From positions 62,001 through 126,000 of the forward strand of contig CAJXNP010000002.1 in the NCBI GenBank assembly GCA_913057175.1: 64,000 bases of DNA, given 5' to 3'. The notes under the pieces were generated by a model. It saw nothing but the letters and a program-made list of their open reading frames with translations. It searched no databases and was not told the DNA's origin. How positions within the stretch are numbered: the stretch's first letter is position 1; each line of letters starts with the position of its first letter. Of the stretch, positions 53,613 through 62,701 are shown piece after piece. The stretch comes from an uncultured Cytophagales bacterium. Its GTDB lineage: Bacteria; Bacteroidota; Bacteroidia; Cytophagales; Cyclobacteriaceae. The position numbers were made by a program, and so were the translations under genes.

Positions 53613-56090
53613 TTATTCCTTCCCAACCGAAATCAAATTTGTAAATAGTCTGTACGCACCGGATACACCAGCCGGTAATTCCCTAAACCACGACAAGGAC
53701 GAATAGATAAAATATCCCTTACCGTATTTTGCCACAAGAATCCCTCCTTCCAGTGGGTCCTCTCCAGGGTCGTGTGTAGAAATGACAGTGTCAAATTTTT
53801 TGTCCCACTCTTCAGGAAAGTACAATCCTCGTTCTTGTACCCAATCTTGAAAATCCTCATCAGTAATCTTATTTGGATAATTCATGACAGGATGCTTGGG
53901 TTTGATGATCTTAATTTCAGCTTCTTCTACAGCTACCCTGTTTCTGGATAGCTTTAGCTCGTACGGTGAAAAATGGTCCGTAACCATTCTGTGACTAGTG
54001 TTATACTGTGTGAGAAGTGTTCCACCATTTTTTACATATTCCAATAGCTTTGGCATGTCAAAATTAAGCCGCTCAACGGTATTCAAAGCACGTATTCCCA
54101 GAATGACGGCGTCAAATTTTTGGAGATAGTCCTGGCTAAAATCCTTATCATTGATGATCTCAACATTGTATCCAATTTGTTGAAGGGCTTCAGGAATGGC
54201 ATCACCTGCACCCATGATATACCCGATTTCGCTTCCTTTCTTACTTAACTCTATTCTCACAAAGCTCGCAGTAGCATCCTCAAATAAGACCTGAGATGGG
54301 ATATGGTCATATTCAATATTGACCAAAGATCGCTCGTAAGCTTTGCCTTTGTATTCCGCAATAGCTGTTGCGATTACCTTAGATTTTGTATCGGGTGGAG
54401 TAACTGTGAATGAGAAAGATTGCTCCTGTCCTTTGACTTTTAAATTAAAATCATAAAAACCAGGCTCAACTTTCCAACCGTCGGTGATTTCCAGTCTTAC
54501 TTTTCCCTGAATACTATCCTTTCCTGATTTTACCTTTACAGTCACCTCCCGAGGTTGTTCATTTGAGAACACCATCACCGAGCCATTGATCTGAGTAAAA
54601 ACCGGTGGGATTACGACAAATGGTCGATACATCTCGCCTTTCACGGGATCATTGTGTTTATACACAACGGCTTTATTAAACTGGATTGGTATTCCATTAA
54701 TTTCCAAATTGAAACTGGCATCCAAAGCATTTCCATTCTGAGCTCTCCCTATCAGTCTTTGGTCATCAACCTTAAACATCCCAAGAGACCCCTTTTCCTG
54801 TAACCAATAAGGTTGCGAATAAGAAATGTCATCAGGAATGATGATGCCATATTTATCATTTCGATCTTCATTTGGCATTAAAAGTGAATCCATAGTCCCT
54901 GGAATATTTACCTGGTCAATGGAGTATGACAAAAGTTTTACATTAACCGGTGAGCGGTTGATGGCTTCAAAAGTGAGATAAAGCGAGTCTCCATGAGTTG
55001 CTGAATAGGCATTTGCGGTGACCTCCAGGTAAAGTCCGAGACATGCATAAATAAGCTCATCAACTTCATTTAGTTTTCTCTCTCTCCAAAACTTATTATT
55101 AAGATTATCAATTGAATTTCGCAGACTGAGTAAATCAGCTACTATTTCATAGGGCTTTTTTGGATCATATTTGTCAAGTATTTTATTTATCTCCTTTTGA
55201 ATATATTCCCCATTTTCGACCCTGTTCCAGGAGACATCAATATGCTCGAAGAGATCTTCTTTTGCTTCCTCTCCATCCACAAAGCTAAAATACTCCATGA
55301 TTTCACCTCTCTGGCCTGTTGCCCCAAATCCCTGGCTTTTGTGCTGACTACGACTTAAGGCTGCTATTTCCGAATATGATTGTCCTAATAACGGATTGTA
55401 TTCCCCAATATCATATTTAGGCAATTTTTCCAGGTCTAATCCTTCTTCCCGTCTCCACCAGTAGGTATTCCAGTAAACAGCGCTTGGCTGCCAGGTTTTC
55501 ACATACTTTAATTGCTCAGGGAAGACTTCCGGATCATTTGCGATTTTAAAGGCTTCACCAGCAATGATGGCAGATGCAGTATGATGACCATGAGTTGTCC
55601 CAGGTTCCGTATTAAACCGACATATGATCACATCGGGTCTGAACTTTCGAATCACCCAAACCATATCACTCAAGACCTTTTCCCTGTCCCAGATCTGAAA
55701 AGTTTCATCCGGATGTTTGGAGTATCCAAAATCAACAGCACGACTAAAAAACTGCTCACCGCCATCTATTTCTCTCGCTGCCAACAATTCCTGAGTCCGG
55801 ATCACTCCTAATTGATCCCTGATCTCAGGGCCTATAAGATTCTGTCCTCCATCGCCACGGGTAAAGGCAAAATAGCCAGTATAGAATTTCTTACCATTAG
55901 CCAAATATGTAATCAGCCTGGTATTCTCATCATCAGGATGGGCCGCAACATAAAGTGCCGTTCCCAAAACATTGAGCTTTTCCAGTCTCAATTGTATATC
56001 TGAAGCTGAATAAGATTTTGGCTTTTGAGCCAATAAAACCCCGGTTAAAAGGATAAAAAAACTGAATGAAAACAACACTTTCCTTATCAT
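53613..56090 (-). CDS. Exported PIG-L family deacetylase with ThuA-like C-terminus
   Basis: An 825-residue exported protein with signal peptide (MIRKVLFSFSFFILLTGVLL). Residues about 30-290 are a PIG-L/LmbE deacetylase: TALYVAAHPDDENTRLITYL (zinc motif HPDDE, about 57), FTRGDGGQNLIGPEIRDQLG, and PGTTHGHHTASAIIAGEAFK (third zinc His, about 166). The middle is a beta-rich region (about 330-590: VKLLSYSIDQVNIPGTMDSL; VMVFSNEQPREVTVKVKSGK). The C-terminal 200 residues resemble a ThuA/GATase-like fold (ISTHDPGEDPLEGGILVAKYGKG at the end, YVKNGGTLLTQYNTSHRMVT). It probably removes N-acetyl groups from a sugar in the periplasm or outside; the exact substrate is unknown. Confidence 0.88.
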   Translation of the reverse strand: MIRKVLFSFSFFILLTGVLLAQKPKSYSASDIQLRLEKLNVLGTALYVAAHPDDENTRLITYLANGKKFYTGYFAFTRGDGGQNLIGPEIRDQLGVIRTQELLAAREIDGGEQFFSRAVDFGYSKHPDETFQIWDREKVLSDMVWVIRKFRPDVIICRFNTEPGTTHGHHTASAIIAGEAFKIANDPEVFPEQLKYVKTWQPSAVYWNTYWWRREEGLDLEKLPKYDIGEYNPLLGQSYSEIAALSRSQHKSQGFGATGQRGEIMEYFSFVDGEEAKEDLFEHIDVSWNRVENGEYIQKEINKILDKYDPKKPYEIVADLLSLRNSIDNLNNKFWRERKLNEVDELIYACLGLYLEVTANAYSATHGDSLYLTFEAINRSPVNVKLLSYSIDQVNIPGTMDSLLMPNEDRNDKYGIIIPDDISYSQPYWLQEKGSLGMFKVDDQRLIGRAQNGNALDASFNLEINGIPIQFNKAVVYKHNDPVKGEMYRPFVVIPPVFTQINGSVMVFSNEQPREVTVKVKSGKDSIQGKVRLEITDGWKVEPGFYDFNLKVKGQEQSFSFTVTPPDTKSKVIATAIAEYKGKAYERSLVNIEYDHIPSQVLFEDATASFVRIELSKKGSEIGYIMGAGDAIPEALQQIGYNVEIINDKDFSQDYLQKFDAVILGIRALNTVERLNFDMPKLLEYVKNGGTLLTQYNTSHRMVTDHFSPYELKLSRNRVAVEEAEIKIIKPKHPVMNYPNKITDEDFQDWVQERGLYFPEEWDKKFDTVISTHDPGEDPLEGGILVAKYGKGYFIYSSLSWFRELPAGVSGAYRLFTNLISVGKE

Positions 56091-56243
56091 AGATGATCCG
56101 ATATCTTTCCAATTAAAAATTTAAGTTTCCAAATATCCATAACTATTAAGCATAATAATAATTGTTTTTGATCAAAGCTTAATTATTTATGGAAAAGGCA
56201 GGATAGTATTTTTAAGCTATATTTAACCCTGAAATTATAATAA

Positions 56244-57074
56244 ATGCAATACATTTTAAAAATAGATTGCCCGGATCAGAAAGGGCTTGTACATAAAATA
56301 TCTGGTATCCTCTTCTCCCACGGATTGAATATGACCGAGAACGAGGAATTTGTCGACAAAGAAAACAGACACTTTTTCATGCGATCTGAGGTGGAAGGTG
56401 AACTCGACAAGGAAAAGGTTAGGAAAGAAATTTTGAAAATACTTCCTCCCGAAGCGAATGCTGAATTATTTGTCAAACACAAAAAGGAAATTGTCATATT
56501 TGCCACGAAAGAGTACCATTGCCTGGGGGATTTGTTGGTCAGGCATCATTTTGGTGAACTTAATGCTAATGTTAAAGCCGTAATCAGTAATCATGAAACC
56601 CTGCGGGAATTTGTAGAAAAGCTCGATATTCCGTTTCATTTTATACCCGCCAAAGAAAAGGAGCGTCATCAGCATGAAAATGAGGTTCTCAAAATTGTTA
56701 AGAAATATCAGCCGGAATACCTGGTTCTTGCCAAATACATGAGGATTCTCACACCGGAATTTACCAGTAATTTTCCCAATCGGATCATTAATATTCACCA
56801 CTCTTTTTTACCGGCATTTATTGGAGCCAAGCCTTATGCACAGGCGTATGCCAGGGGAGTGAAAATGATAGGAGCAACTGCTCATTTTGTGAATGAAGAC
56901 CTGGATGAAGGCCCGATTATCAACCAGGATGTCGTGCAAACAAATCATGCAATGGATGCGATCACCATGGCCCGGGCCGGAAGAGATGTTGAGAAAATCG
57001 TATTGTCTAATGCTTTAAAAATGGTATTTAGCGACCGGGTTTTCGTCATCAAAAACAAAACAGTGATTTTATAA
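56244..57074 (+). CDS. purU: Formyltetrahydrofolate deformylase
   Basis: A 276-residue enzyme. An ACT domain occupies about residues 1-80 (YILKIDCPDQKGLVHKISGI), the standard PurU regulatory part. The formyl-transfer-like domain follows: KKEIVIFATKEYHCLGDLLV (about 83), YLVLAKYMRILTPEFTSNFP (about 157), and INIHHSFLPAFIGAKPYAQA (about 180-199) with the active-site Asn-x-His and the later Asp in NEDLDEGPIINQDVVQTNHA. It releases formate from 10-formyl-THF to balance one-carbon units and support purine synthesis. It is cytoplasmic and transcribed alone, divergent from the PIG-L gene. Confidence 0.95.
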   Translation: MQYILKIDCPDQKGLVHKISGILFSHGLNMTENEEFVDKENRHFFMRSEVEGELDKEKVRKEILKILPPEANAELFVKHKKEIVIFATKEYHCLGDLLVRHHFGELNANVKAVISNHETLREFVEKLDIPFHFIPAKEKERHQHENEVLKIVKKYQPEYLVLAKYMRILTPEFTSNFPNRIINIHHSFLPAFIGAKPYAQAYARGVKMIGATAHFVNEDLDEGPIINQDVVQTNHAMDAITMARAGRDVEKIVLSNALKMVFSDRVFVIKNKTVIL

Positions 57075-57091
57075 ATTGTGCTAACGGGTGA

Positions 57092-57634
57092 TTATTTTTC
57101 AATGCTGGTTTCAAATCCATCCAGGCTATAAGTGTTTTTCTCTCTCCTGTAATTTTTGAGACGTTCTTCGCCTTGCTTTTCTGCCCAGCTTTCTAATTCT
57201 CTTCTTTCTCCTCTAAAGTCATAAAACGGAACAGCCATTCCACATGAAGTCTGTACCATATCAATGGATACCTTAAAAATCTGCCTGGAGCCAGGAATAT
57301 AAGGGAAATTCTTGATCAATTCACCCCATTCCTCATCATAGGAATGATAGATTTCAGCTGTTCCATATAAACGAAGAATGAGAGGTTTCCCTTCAAAAGC
57401 ACAAAACATAATGGTAATCCTGCTATTCTTCTGAATATGGGCAGCAGTTTCATTGCCGCTACCCGTTAAATTAAGCCATAAAACTTTGTTAGGAGCTAAA
57501 ACCCTCAATGTATCCATTCCTTTAGGAGAGACATTTACTTTGCCACTTTCGGCAGCAGTACCAACAAAAAATATTTTTTGATTTTGAATAAATTCCCCGA
57601 CTTCCGGGCTGATTGCGTCGAATTGTTTTCCCAT
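57092..57634 (-). CDS. Pyridoxamine 5-phosphate oxidase-like flavoprotein
   Basis: A 180-residue split-barrel protein. It starts QFDAISPEVGEFIQNQKIFF, then FVGTAAESGKVNVSPKGMDT (about residues 25-44) and VLWLNLTGSGNETAAHIQKN (about 51-70), which match the FMN-binding PNPOx fold. SRITIMFCAFEGKPLILRLY follows, and SCGMAVPFYDFRGERRELES (about 130) is near the C-terminus. Proteins of this shape bind FMN or F420 and may oxidise PLP precursors, haem or small electrophiles; true PdxH is longer and has other conserved residues, so I do not assign a gene name. It is separated from recN by 67 bp and may be its own unit. Confidence 0.82.
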   Translation of the reverse strand: MGKQFDAISPEVGEFIQNQKIFFVGTAAESGKVNVSPKGMDTLRVLAPNKVLWLNLTGSGNETAAHIQKNSRITIMFCAFEGKPLILRLYGTAEIYHSYDEEWGELIKNFPYIPGSRQIFKVSIDMVQTSCGMAVPFYDFRGERRELESWAEKQGEERLKNYRREKNTYSLDGFETSIEK

Positions 57635-57701
57635 TTACCTAAAATTGCATTGAAATATAATTACGAATTGCAAGTGTTATGGTTTGTATAAATATATAAC
57701 A

Positions 57702-59351
57702 CTAGGCCAGCAATTCACGGGCGCTGTTCAGGTTTGTTTCAGTGGGCTGATCTCCGCCAATCATTTTTGCGATTTCCAGGATTCTTTCATCATTGGCCAG
57801 CTGTCTGATACGACTGACTGAAATGTTTTCGGAATTGTCTTTATATACAAAAAAGTGCTGATTCCCCTTTGAAGCGATTTGCGGGAGATGGGTGATCGTA
57901 ATAACCTGGTGTTTAGCTGACATTTTCTTCATCAGAACCGCCATTTTTAAAGCTATTTCACCTGAAATTCCACTATCAATTTCATCAAAAATAATGGTTG
58001 GCAGAGAGGTCCTTTCGGCTATGATATTTTTAATGGCAAACATAAGCCGGGAAAATTCTCCACCACTCGCCACTTTTTTGAGCTCTTCAGGTTGTACTCC
58101 TCTGTTGGCACTAAAAAGAATTTTAATATCGTCAATACCCTGAGCATTAGGCGCTATTTCAAGACGATGAAATTCTATGATTGCGTGAGGCATTCCAAGG
58201 TCAGCAAGTAATTTTTCAAGTTTTGATTTCAATGGGACAAAAACATTTTTGCGTCCTTCTGACAATTGTGTCGCGAGTTCTTTTGCTTTATGGTAGAATT
58301 CCTCAGAAGCACTTTTAGCCCTCTCTACCTCTTCATCAATATTTGAACTGACATGTAGTTTTTCCTCCAGTTGGTCTTTGATCTTTAAAAGATCCTCAAT
58401 ATTATCAACCGAATGTTTTTGTTGTAGCCTATAGATGAGGCTAAGCCTTTCAACTATTTCTTCCAGTTTCGATTGGTCAAACTCAATCCGGTTTTCCTCA
58501 CCTTCAAGCTCATCCTGGATATCTTTGAGCTCAATCAAGGCACTTTCAATTCTTTGATAAAGACTTTTGTAATTCTCGGAATAATCGCTAATTGACGCCA
58601 GATTTTTTGACAAAACCTGTAATGAGCTTAGTACAGAAAAGTCATTTTCCTGCAGCAACTCCATTCCTTCCAATAGTTTCTTTTTTATTTCTTCGGCATG
58701 CTCCAGTAGTCTTTGTCCCTCTTCCAGCTCTTCCTGTTCTTTTTTCTGAAGATCGGCTTTGTCCAATTCGTCAAATAAAAACTGATTGTAATCGGCTTCA
58801 CTTTTGATCCCATTGGCATGTTTTAGCAAATCCTCATACTTTTTTGTAGATTTTCGGTAGCTGGTAAACGCTTGTCTATATTCCTCCAATAAATTTAGAT
58901 TGCCTGCAAAAGAATCGATCAATTTCAATTGAAAATCAGATTTTCCAAGTAAAAGTGTGTCAGATTGAGAATGAATGTCGATAAGGTACGAACCAATTTC
59001 CTTTGCTGCATCAAGATTGACGGGTGTATCATTGATAAAAGCCCTGGATTTCCCGGAAGGGGCTATCTCCCTTCTCAAAATGCATTCATCAAAATAATCC
59101 AATTCCAATGACAGAAAAATCTCCCTGAGATTGTATTCCCTTATATCAAAAACCCCTTCAACAATGCATTTTTCATTTGGATCCAGCAAAGCTTTGGTAT
59201 CAGCCCGATTTCCCATTAAAAGGCCAATTGCGCCAAGCATAATGGATTTACCTGCCCCCGTCTCTCCTGTTATGGTATTCAAATTCTCAGACGGATCGAG
59301 TTCAAGCTCTTTGATCAGAGCATAATTTTTTATCTCAAGATGCTTTAGCAT
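57702..59351 (-). CDS. recN: DNA repair protein RecN
   Basis: A 549-residue SMC-like ATPase. Walker A GETGAGKSIMLGAIGLLMG (about residues 30-48), a long coiled coil with hinge-like region (about 150-390: LLKHANGIKSEADYNQFLFD; LEEGQRLLEHAEEIKKKLLE), the ABC signature VASGGEFSRLMFAIKNIIAE (about 432) and Walker B LPTIIFDEIDSGISGEIALK (about 455). It joins broken DNA ends during double-strand break repair. Its start is 7 bp after the porD stop, making it the last gene of the bamD-omega-coaBC-porD-recN series. Confidence 0.95.
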   Translation of the reverse strand: MLKHLEIKNYALIKELELDPSENLNTITGETGAGKSIMLGAIGLLMGNRADTKALLDPNEKCIVEGVFDIREYNLREIFLSLELDYFDECILRREIAPSGKSRAFINDTPVNLDAAKEIGSYLIDIHSQSDTLLLGKSDFQLKLIDSFAGNLNLLEEYRQAFTSYRKSTKKYEDLLKHANGIKSEADYNQFLFDELDKADLQKKEQEELEEGQRLLEHAEEIKKKLLEGMELLQENDFSVLSSLQVLSKNLASISDYSENYKSLYQRIESALIELKDIQDELEGEENRIEFDQSKLEEIVERLSLIYRLQQKHSVDNIEDLLKIKDQLEEKLHVSSNIDEEVERAKSASEEFYHKAKELATQLSEGRKNVFVPLKSKLEKLLADLGMPHAIIEFHRLEIAPNAQGIDDIKILFSANRGVQPEELKKVASGGEFSRLMFAIKNIIAERTSLPTIIFDEIDSGISGEIALKMAVLMKKMSAKHQVITITHLPQIASKGNQHFFVYKDNSENISVSRIRQLANDERILEIAKMIGGDQPTETNLNSARELLA

Positions 59352-59358
59352 GGTTCAA

Positions 59359-60261
59359 TTAATTTTCAAGAATTTCTTTGAACTTATCTGTGCTGCTTGG
59401 TTCAATCTTAGCACAAATATCGTAAGCTTCCCGTTTTTGTGAAGGGTTTGCCTGTTTAAAAATATTGATTATTTCATCTTGCTTGGCATCAAAAAATGAA
59501 ATCTTTATTATGGAATTAGGCCTTAGCTTTTCAATTTCCTGAAGCTTTTCCAACAAACTTAAGGCATGGGTTCGTAGATCATTGGGCTTTTCTATAAATG
59601 TATCTAGTCCATTTCGATGATAATTGTAGTATTCCTTTCTGAATTCTTCAGAAGTTTTATTGGTGAGATTTTCAAGTAGCCAATATCTGTTTCTGTTGCT
59701 GTCAAATGGCTGCCATCCGGTTACATTCGTTGCCTGGGCTAGATTGACAATATCCAATGCCCTGGCAAAATAAGGTGTGCCCCCGAGACTTGAAAATGTG
59801 TCATGGTCCATCCCAATGATGATATAGGCATAAAAACCCAACATAGAGGTCAGGTTATTGTTGTAAAGCGTCTCACTAAATTCCAAAGGCTGAGACTCCA
59901 CATAGTCAAAGTTAAAATCGCGATCTGCAAAATTTAATACAAGACTTTCATAGTTGGTATTGTAAACCGGACGAGAAGATTGGATCTGCGCTGTTCCCTC
60001 ATAACTTCCAATAGCGGGAGAACCGGTAAGTGTAATGATTAAATTACAATTAATCCTTTCTTCAGGTAAAAATGATTCTGATGTCCACTTCCGGTTGTTC
60101 ATGAAATTTTCTACTGACTCCTCCAAATCCCTGAATACTTCCCGGTCCGTAGTTTGAATACGCTGGGCATCTACCACTACCCTACAATTCAATTCCTGTG
60201 AAAATCCGGTAAATTGAAAGATAAAAACAAAAACCAATATAGCTGTAAAAAATTTACTCAT
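59359..60261 (-). CDS. porD: Type IX secretion protein PorD (DUF4835)
   Basis: A 300-residue periplasmic protein with a signal peptide (MSKFFTAILVFVFIFQFTGF, cleaved near FSQE). The mature part begins LNCRVVVDAQRIQTTDREVF, the DUF4835 signature, and continues with LEESVENFMNNRKWTSESFL, NCNLIITLTGSPAIGSYEGT (about 70), FYAYIIIGMDHDTFSSLGGT and QATNVTGWQPFDSNRNRYWL. DUF4835 proteins were named PorD for a role in type IX secretion, which also drives gliding. The start overlaps the end of coaBC by 8 bp. Family identity is strong; its precise role in secretion is less defined. Confidence 0.9.
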   Translation of the reverse strand: MSKFFTAILVFVFIFQFTGFSQELNCRVVVDAQRIQTTDREVFRDLEESVENFMNNRKWTSESFLPEERINCNLIITLTGSPAIGSYEGTAQIQSSRPVYNTNYESLVLNFADRDFNFDYVESQPLEFSETLYNNNLTSMLGFYAYIIIGMDHDTFSSLGGTPYFARALDIVNLAQATNVTGWQPFDSNRNRYWLLENLTNKTSEEFRKEYYNYHRNGLDTFIEKPNDLRTHALSLLEKLQEIEKLRPNSIIKISFFDAKQDEIINIFKQANPSQKREAYDICAKIEPSSTDKFKEILEN

Positions 60262-61456
60262 TTAAATGGCTAATAATTGAGTTTACAATATCCTTAGCAA
60301 CTTCTGATTTCGGTTTGAGTTCAAATTCCTCAATCCGATCCCTCGCATCTATGATCCTGATCTTATTGGTATCAAAACCAAAACCAGCGCCTTCGTCATT
60401 AAGGGAATTTAATACGACCAGATCAAATTTTTTTGAAACCAATTTCTTTCTTGCATTTTCCAGTTCATTCTCTGTTTCTAAAGCAAAACCTACAGAAAAC
60501 TGCCCTTCTTTCTTTTTATTTCCTAACGTTTCAGCAATATCGATCGTCTTTTCCAGCTGGATATTTAATTTCTCAGAATGCTTCTTGAGTTTTTGATCAG
60601 CTACATGAATAGGTTTATAATCTGCCACAGCAGCGGACAAAACAGTGATATCAGAATTCGGATAAACGGTTTCGCAAGCCTCATACATTTCATTCGAGCC
60701 CTGGACTCTTGTCAAGCGGATATTTGGATGGTTAATTTGGAGCTGGGTCGGTCCGCTAACGAGGTCAACATAAGCCCCCAGGCTTGCCATGGTTTCCGCT
60801 ATGGCAAATCCCATTTTTCCTGATGAATGATTTCCAATAAACCGGACAGGATCAATTGCTTCGTAAGTAGGCCCCGCAGTAATGAGTGCCCTTTTATTTT
60901 TTAAGGGTGAATTTCTGTCAATCTCTGATTTCAGAAAGGAAAGAATACTTTCAGGTTCTGCCATTCTGCCTTCACCAACTAATCCGCTAGCCAACTCCCC
61001 ATGTTCCGCATGGATGATTTTGCAACCAAAAGATTCGAGTTTTGCCAGGTTTTCCAAAGTAGTTGGATGCTGGTACATATCAAGATCCATAGCCGGCGCT
61101 ATTAGTATCTGACATTTAGCAGAAAGATATGTTGCAGTTAAGAGATTGTCGCAGATACCATGCGCGAATTTTGCCAATGAGTTGGCCGTTGCCGGCGCTA
61201 CCAGAAAATAATCGGCCCAGAGCCCCATCTCAACATGGCTATTCCATTCACCTGTCTGATCTTTAAAATATTCGATAAGAACAGGATTTTTGGAAAGGGT
61301 AGAAAGTGTAAGAGGGGTAATAAAATAAGTAGAGGAGGGCGTCATGATAATTTTGACCTGAGCACCCTCCTTAACTAAAAGTCTTGTTAATTGAGCAATC
61401 TTATATGCAGCTATGCTGCCGCAAACTCCAATTAAGATCTTCTTCCCACGGAGCAT
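60254..61456 (-). CDS. coaBC: Bifunctional phosphopantothenoylcysteine decarboxylase / phosphopantothenate-cysteine ligase
   Basis: A 400-residue fusion. The CoaC flavoprotein half (about residues 1-180) starts KKILIGVCGSIAAYKIAQLT, with the FMN/substrate region FLVAPATANSLAKFAHGICD (about 90) and DNLLTATYLSAKCQILIAPA. The CoaB half (about 185-400) begins RALITAGPTYEAIDPVRFIG and has SSGKMGFAIAETMASLGAYV (about 211) and DITVLSAAVADYKPIHVADQ (about 275). It makes 4-phosphopantetheine for coenzyme A. The gene lies 2 bp after the omega gene and overlaps porD by 8 bp. Confidence 0.96.
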   Translation of the reverse strand: MLRGKKILIGVCGSIAAYKIAQLTRLLVKEGAQVKIIMTPSSTYFITPLTLSTLSKNPVLIEYFKDQTGEWNSHVEMGLWADYFLVAPATANSLAKFAHGICDNLLTATYLSAKCQILIAPAMDLDMYQHPTTLENLAKLESFGCKIIHAEHGELASGLVGEGRMAEPESILSFLKSEIDRNSPLKNKRALITAGPTYEAIDPVRFIGNHSSGKMGFAIAETMASLGAYVDLVSGPTQLQINHPNIRLTRVQGSNEMYEACETVYPNSDITVLSAAVADYKPIHVADQKLKKHSEKLNIQLEKTIDIAETLGNKKKEGQFSVGFALETENELENARKKLVSKKFDLVVLNSLNDEGAGFGFDTNKIRIIDARDRIEEFELKPKSEVAKDIVNSIISHLNE

Positions 61457-61458
61457 TT

Positions 61459-61767
61459 TTATTCATTTTCCTCCGGTAAATGAAATCTCAATTTTTCATC
61501 CAAAAATTCCTCTGTTGCAACCGATGTTGTTTTCGGCATCCTTTCGTAAAATTTCGAAATTTCAATTTGTTCCCTGTTTTCAAAAATCTCCTCAAGGTTG
61601 TCAACAGTTGTAGCAAATTCAGCTAGTTTGCTACTCAACTCTTCTTTTTGCCTTGTAGCCAATTGTCTTGATCTTTTGCCAATGACAGCGATTGACTCAT
61701 AAACATTACCCGTTGGCTTGGCCAATTCATTTAAATCCCTTGTAATTAATGATGCTTTATCTGACAT
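61459..61767 (-). CDS. rpoZ: RNA polymerase omega / Rpb6-type subunit, Bacteroidota form
   Basis: A 102-residue protein. The fold core is TGNVYESIAVIGKRSRQLAT (about residues 19-38), matching the Rpb6/omega region N-Y-E-A/S-.-.-.-.-.-.-RA.QL, then KLAEFATTVDNLEEIFENRE. It stabilises the RNA polymerase assembly. Bacteroidota omega diverges from E. coli RpoZ and is often annotated as Rpb6, so the call rests on the core motif and on position between coaBC and bamD. The gaps to its neighbours are 9 bp (bamD) and 2 bp (coaBC). Confidence 0.88.
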   Translation of the reverse strand: MSDKASLITRDLNELAKPTGNVYESIAVIGKRSRQLATRQKEELSSKLAEFATTVDNLEEIFENREQIEISKFYERMPKTTSVATEEFLDEKLRFHLPEENE

Positions 61768-61776
61768 AATATGTTC

Positions 61777-62589
61777 TTATAAATTATTCTTGTTAAACTT
61801 ATCGATCTGCTCAACACTATTGTTGTAGATGCTTTCAGCTTGTCTTATCCATTTACTTTCAGGGAAATCGTCAACCATTTCAAGATATAGATCAACACTT
61901 TCCTGGTAGCGTTCCTTTTGTCTGGATAAGATGCTCCTTTGAGCATAATCGTATGCAGCAGCAATTTTTAAATAAGATGCTTCTGCATTATAATCCGAAT
62001 CCGGAAAATCTTTCGCAAAGTTATCAAAGGCAATGAGTGCAGCAGAATATATTCCCCTGTGATAATACAGTTTGGCATTTTCAAAGGCTTTCATCTCTAG
62101 CTTTGCCCTCAACTCTACCATGATATCGACTGCTTCATCCATGTGTTCACTATCAGGGTATTTGTTAATAAATGTCTGCAAAGCCGCAATAGCCTCCTCA
62201 CTGCTTGACTGATCAAGATTGTACGGGGGCGACTGCATGTACAAACTGTATGCATGCATAAAAAAAGCTTCCTCAGCATGTTCACTGCGTCGGTAAGTAT
62301 CATAAAAGCTTTTGAAGTAATGAGCACTTAGTATGTATTGCTTCTGATAATACTGGACATAGGCATAGTAAAATTGAATGTCTTCATTTTCCTTTTTCCC
62401 CCGGTAAAATGGCATGATTTGCTCGAAGAGGATGTTTGCCCGGTAATAATCTTGCTTTTCATAGTACTTCATGGCAGCTTCATACTTTTCAGTAACGTCC
62501 GTACTTTTTTGAACTTTCCTGAATTCACTGCACGAAGAAAGGATAACTACGAGAAAACCTGTAATATAAATTAAAGCCCTTTTTTGCAT
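61777..62589 (-). CDS. bamD: Outer-membrane assembly lipoprotein BamD
   Basis: A 270-residue lipoprotein with signal MQKRALIYITGFLVVILSS and Cys20 in an LSSC lipobox. The mature protein starts SEFRKVQKSTDVTEKYEAAM and has about five TPR-like helix pairs (YRANILFEQIMPFYRGKKEN; QYYQKQYILSAHYFKSFYDT; SSSEEAIAALQTFINKYPDS; YSAALIAFDNFAKDFPDSDY; RYQESVDLYLEMVDDFPESK). It is part of the BAM complex that inserts outer-membrane proteins. It heads the run omega-coaBC-porD-recN. The predicted transcript start is only a few bases before the ATG, so its message may be nearly leaderless. Confidence 0.93.
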   Translation of the reverse strand: MQKRALIYITGFLVVILSSCSEFRKVQKSTDVTEKYEAAMKYYEKQDYYRANILFEQIMPFYRGKKENEDIQFYYAYVQYYQKQYILSAHYFKSFYDTYRRSEHAEEAFFMHAYSLYMQSPPYNLDQSSSEEAIAALQTFINKYPDSEHMDEAVDIMVELRAKLEMKAFENAKLYYHRGIYSAALIAFDNFAKDFPDSDYNAEASYLKIAAAYDYAQRSILSRQKERYQESVDLYLEMVDDFPESKWIRQAESIYNNSVEQIDKFNKNNL

Positions 62590-62596
62590 AAGCCTG

Positions 62597-62627
62597 CAAA
62601 TATAAAATTATGATCGTTAATAAACAA
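62597..62627 (-). promoter_or_regulatory. Promoter of bamD and the downstream gene run
   Basis: Minus-strand TATATTTG (62604 to 62597) matches TAnnTTTG exactly, with TTG (62627 to 62625) 20 bases upstream. Transcription should start near 62590, right next to the bamD start codon at 62589. Confidence 0.7.
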
Positions 62628-62701
62628 TTTGCTAACTAACTGCAAATGAAAAAAATATGACATCAAATTAAAGTTTTGGATGTTAATTTTTGTTAACGGA
62701 G

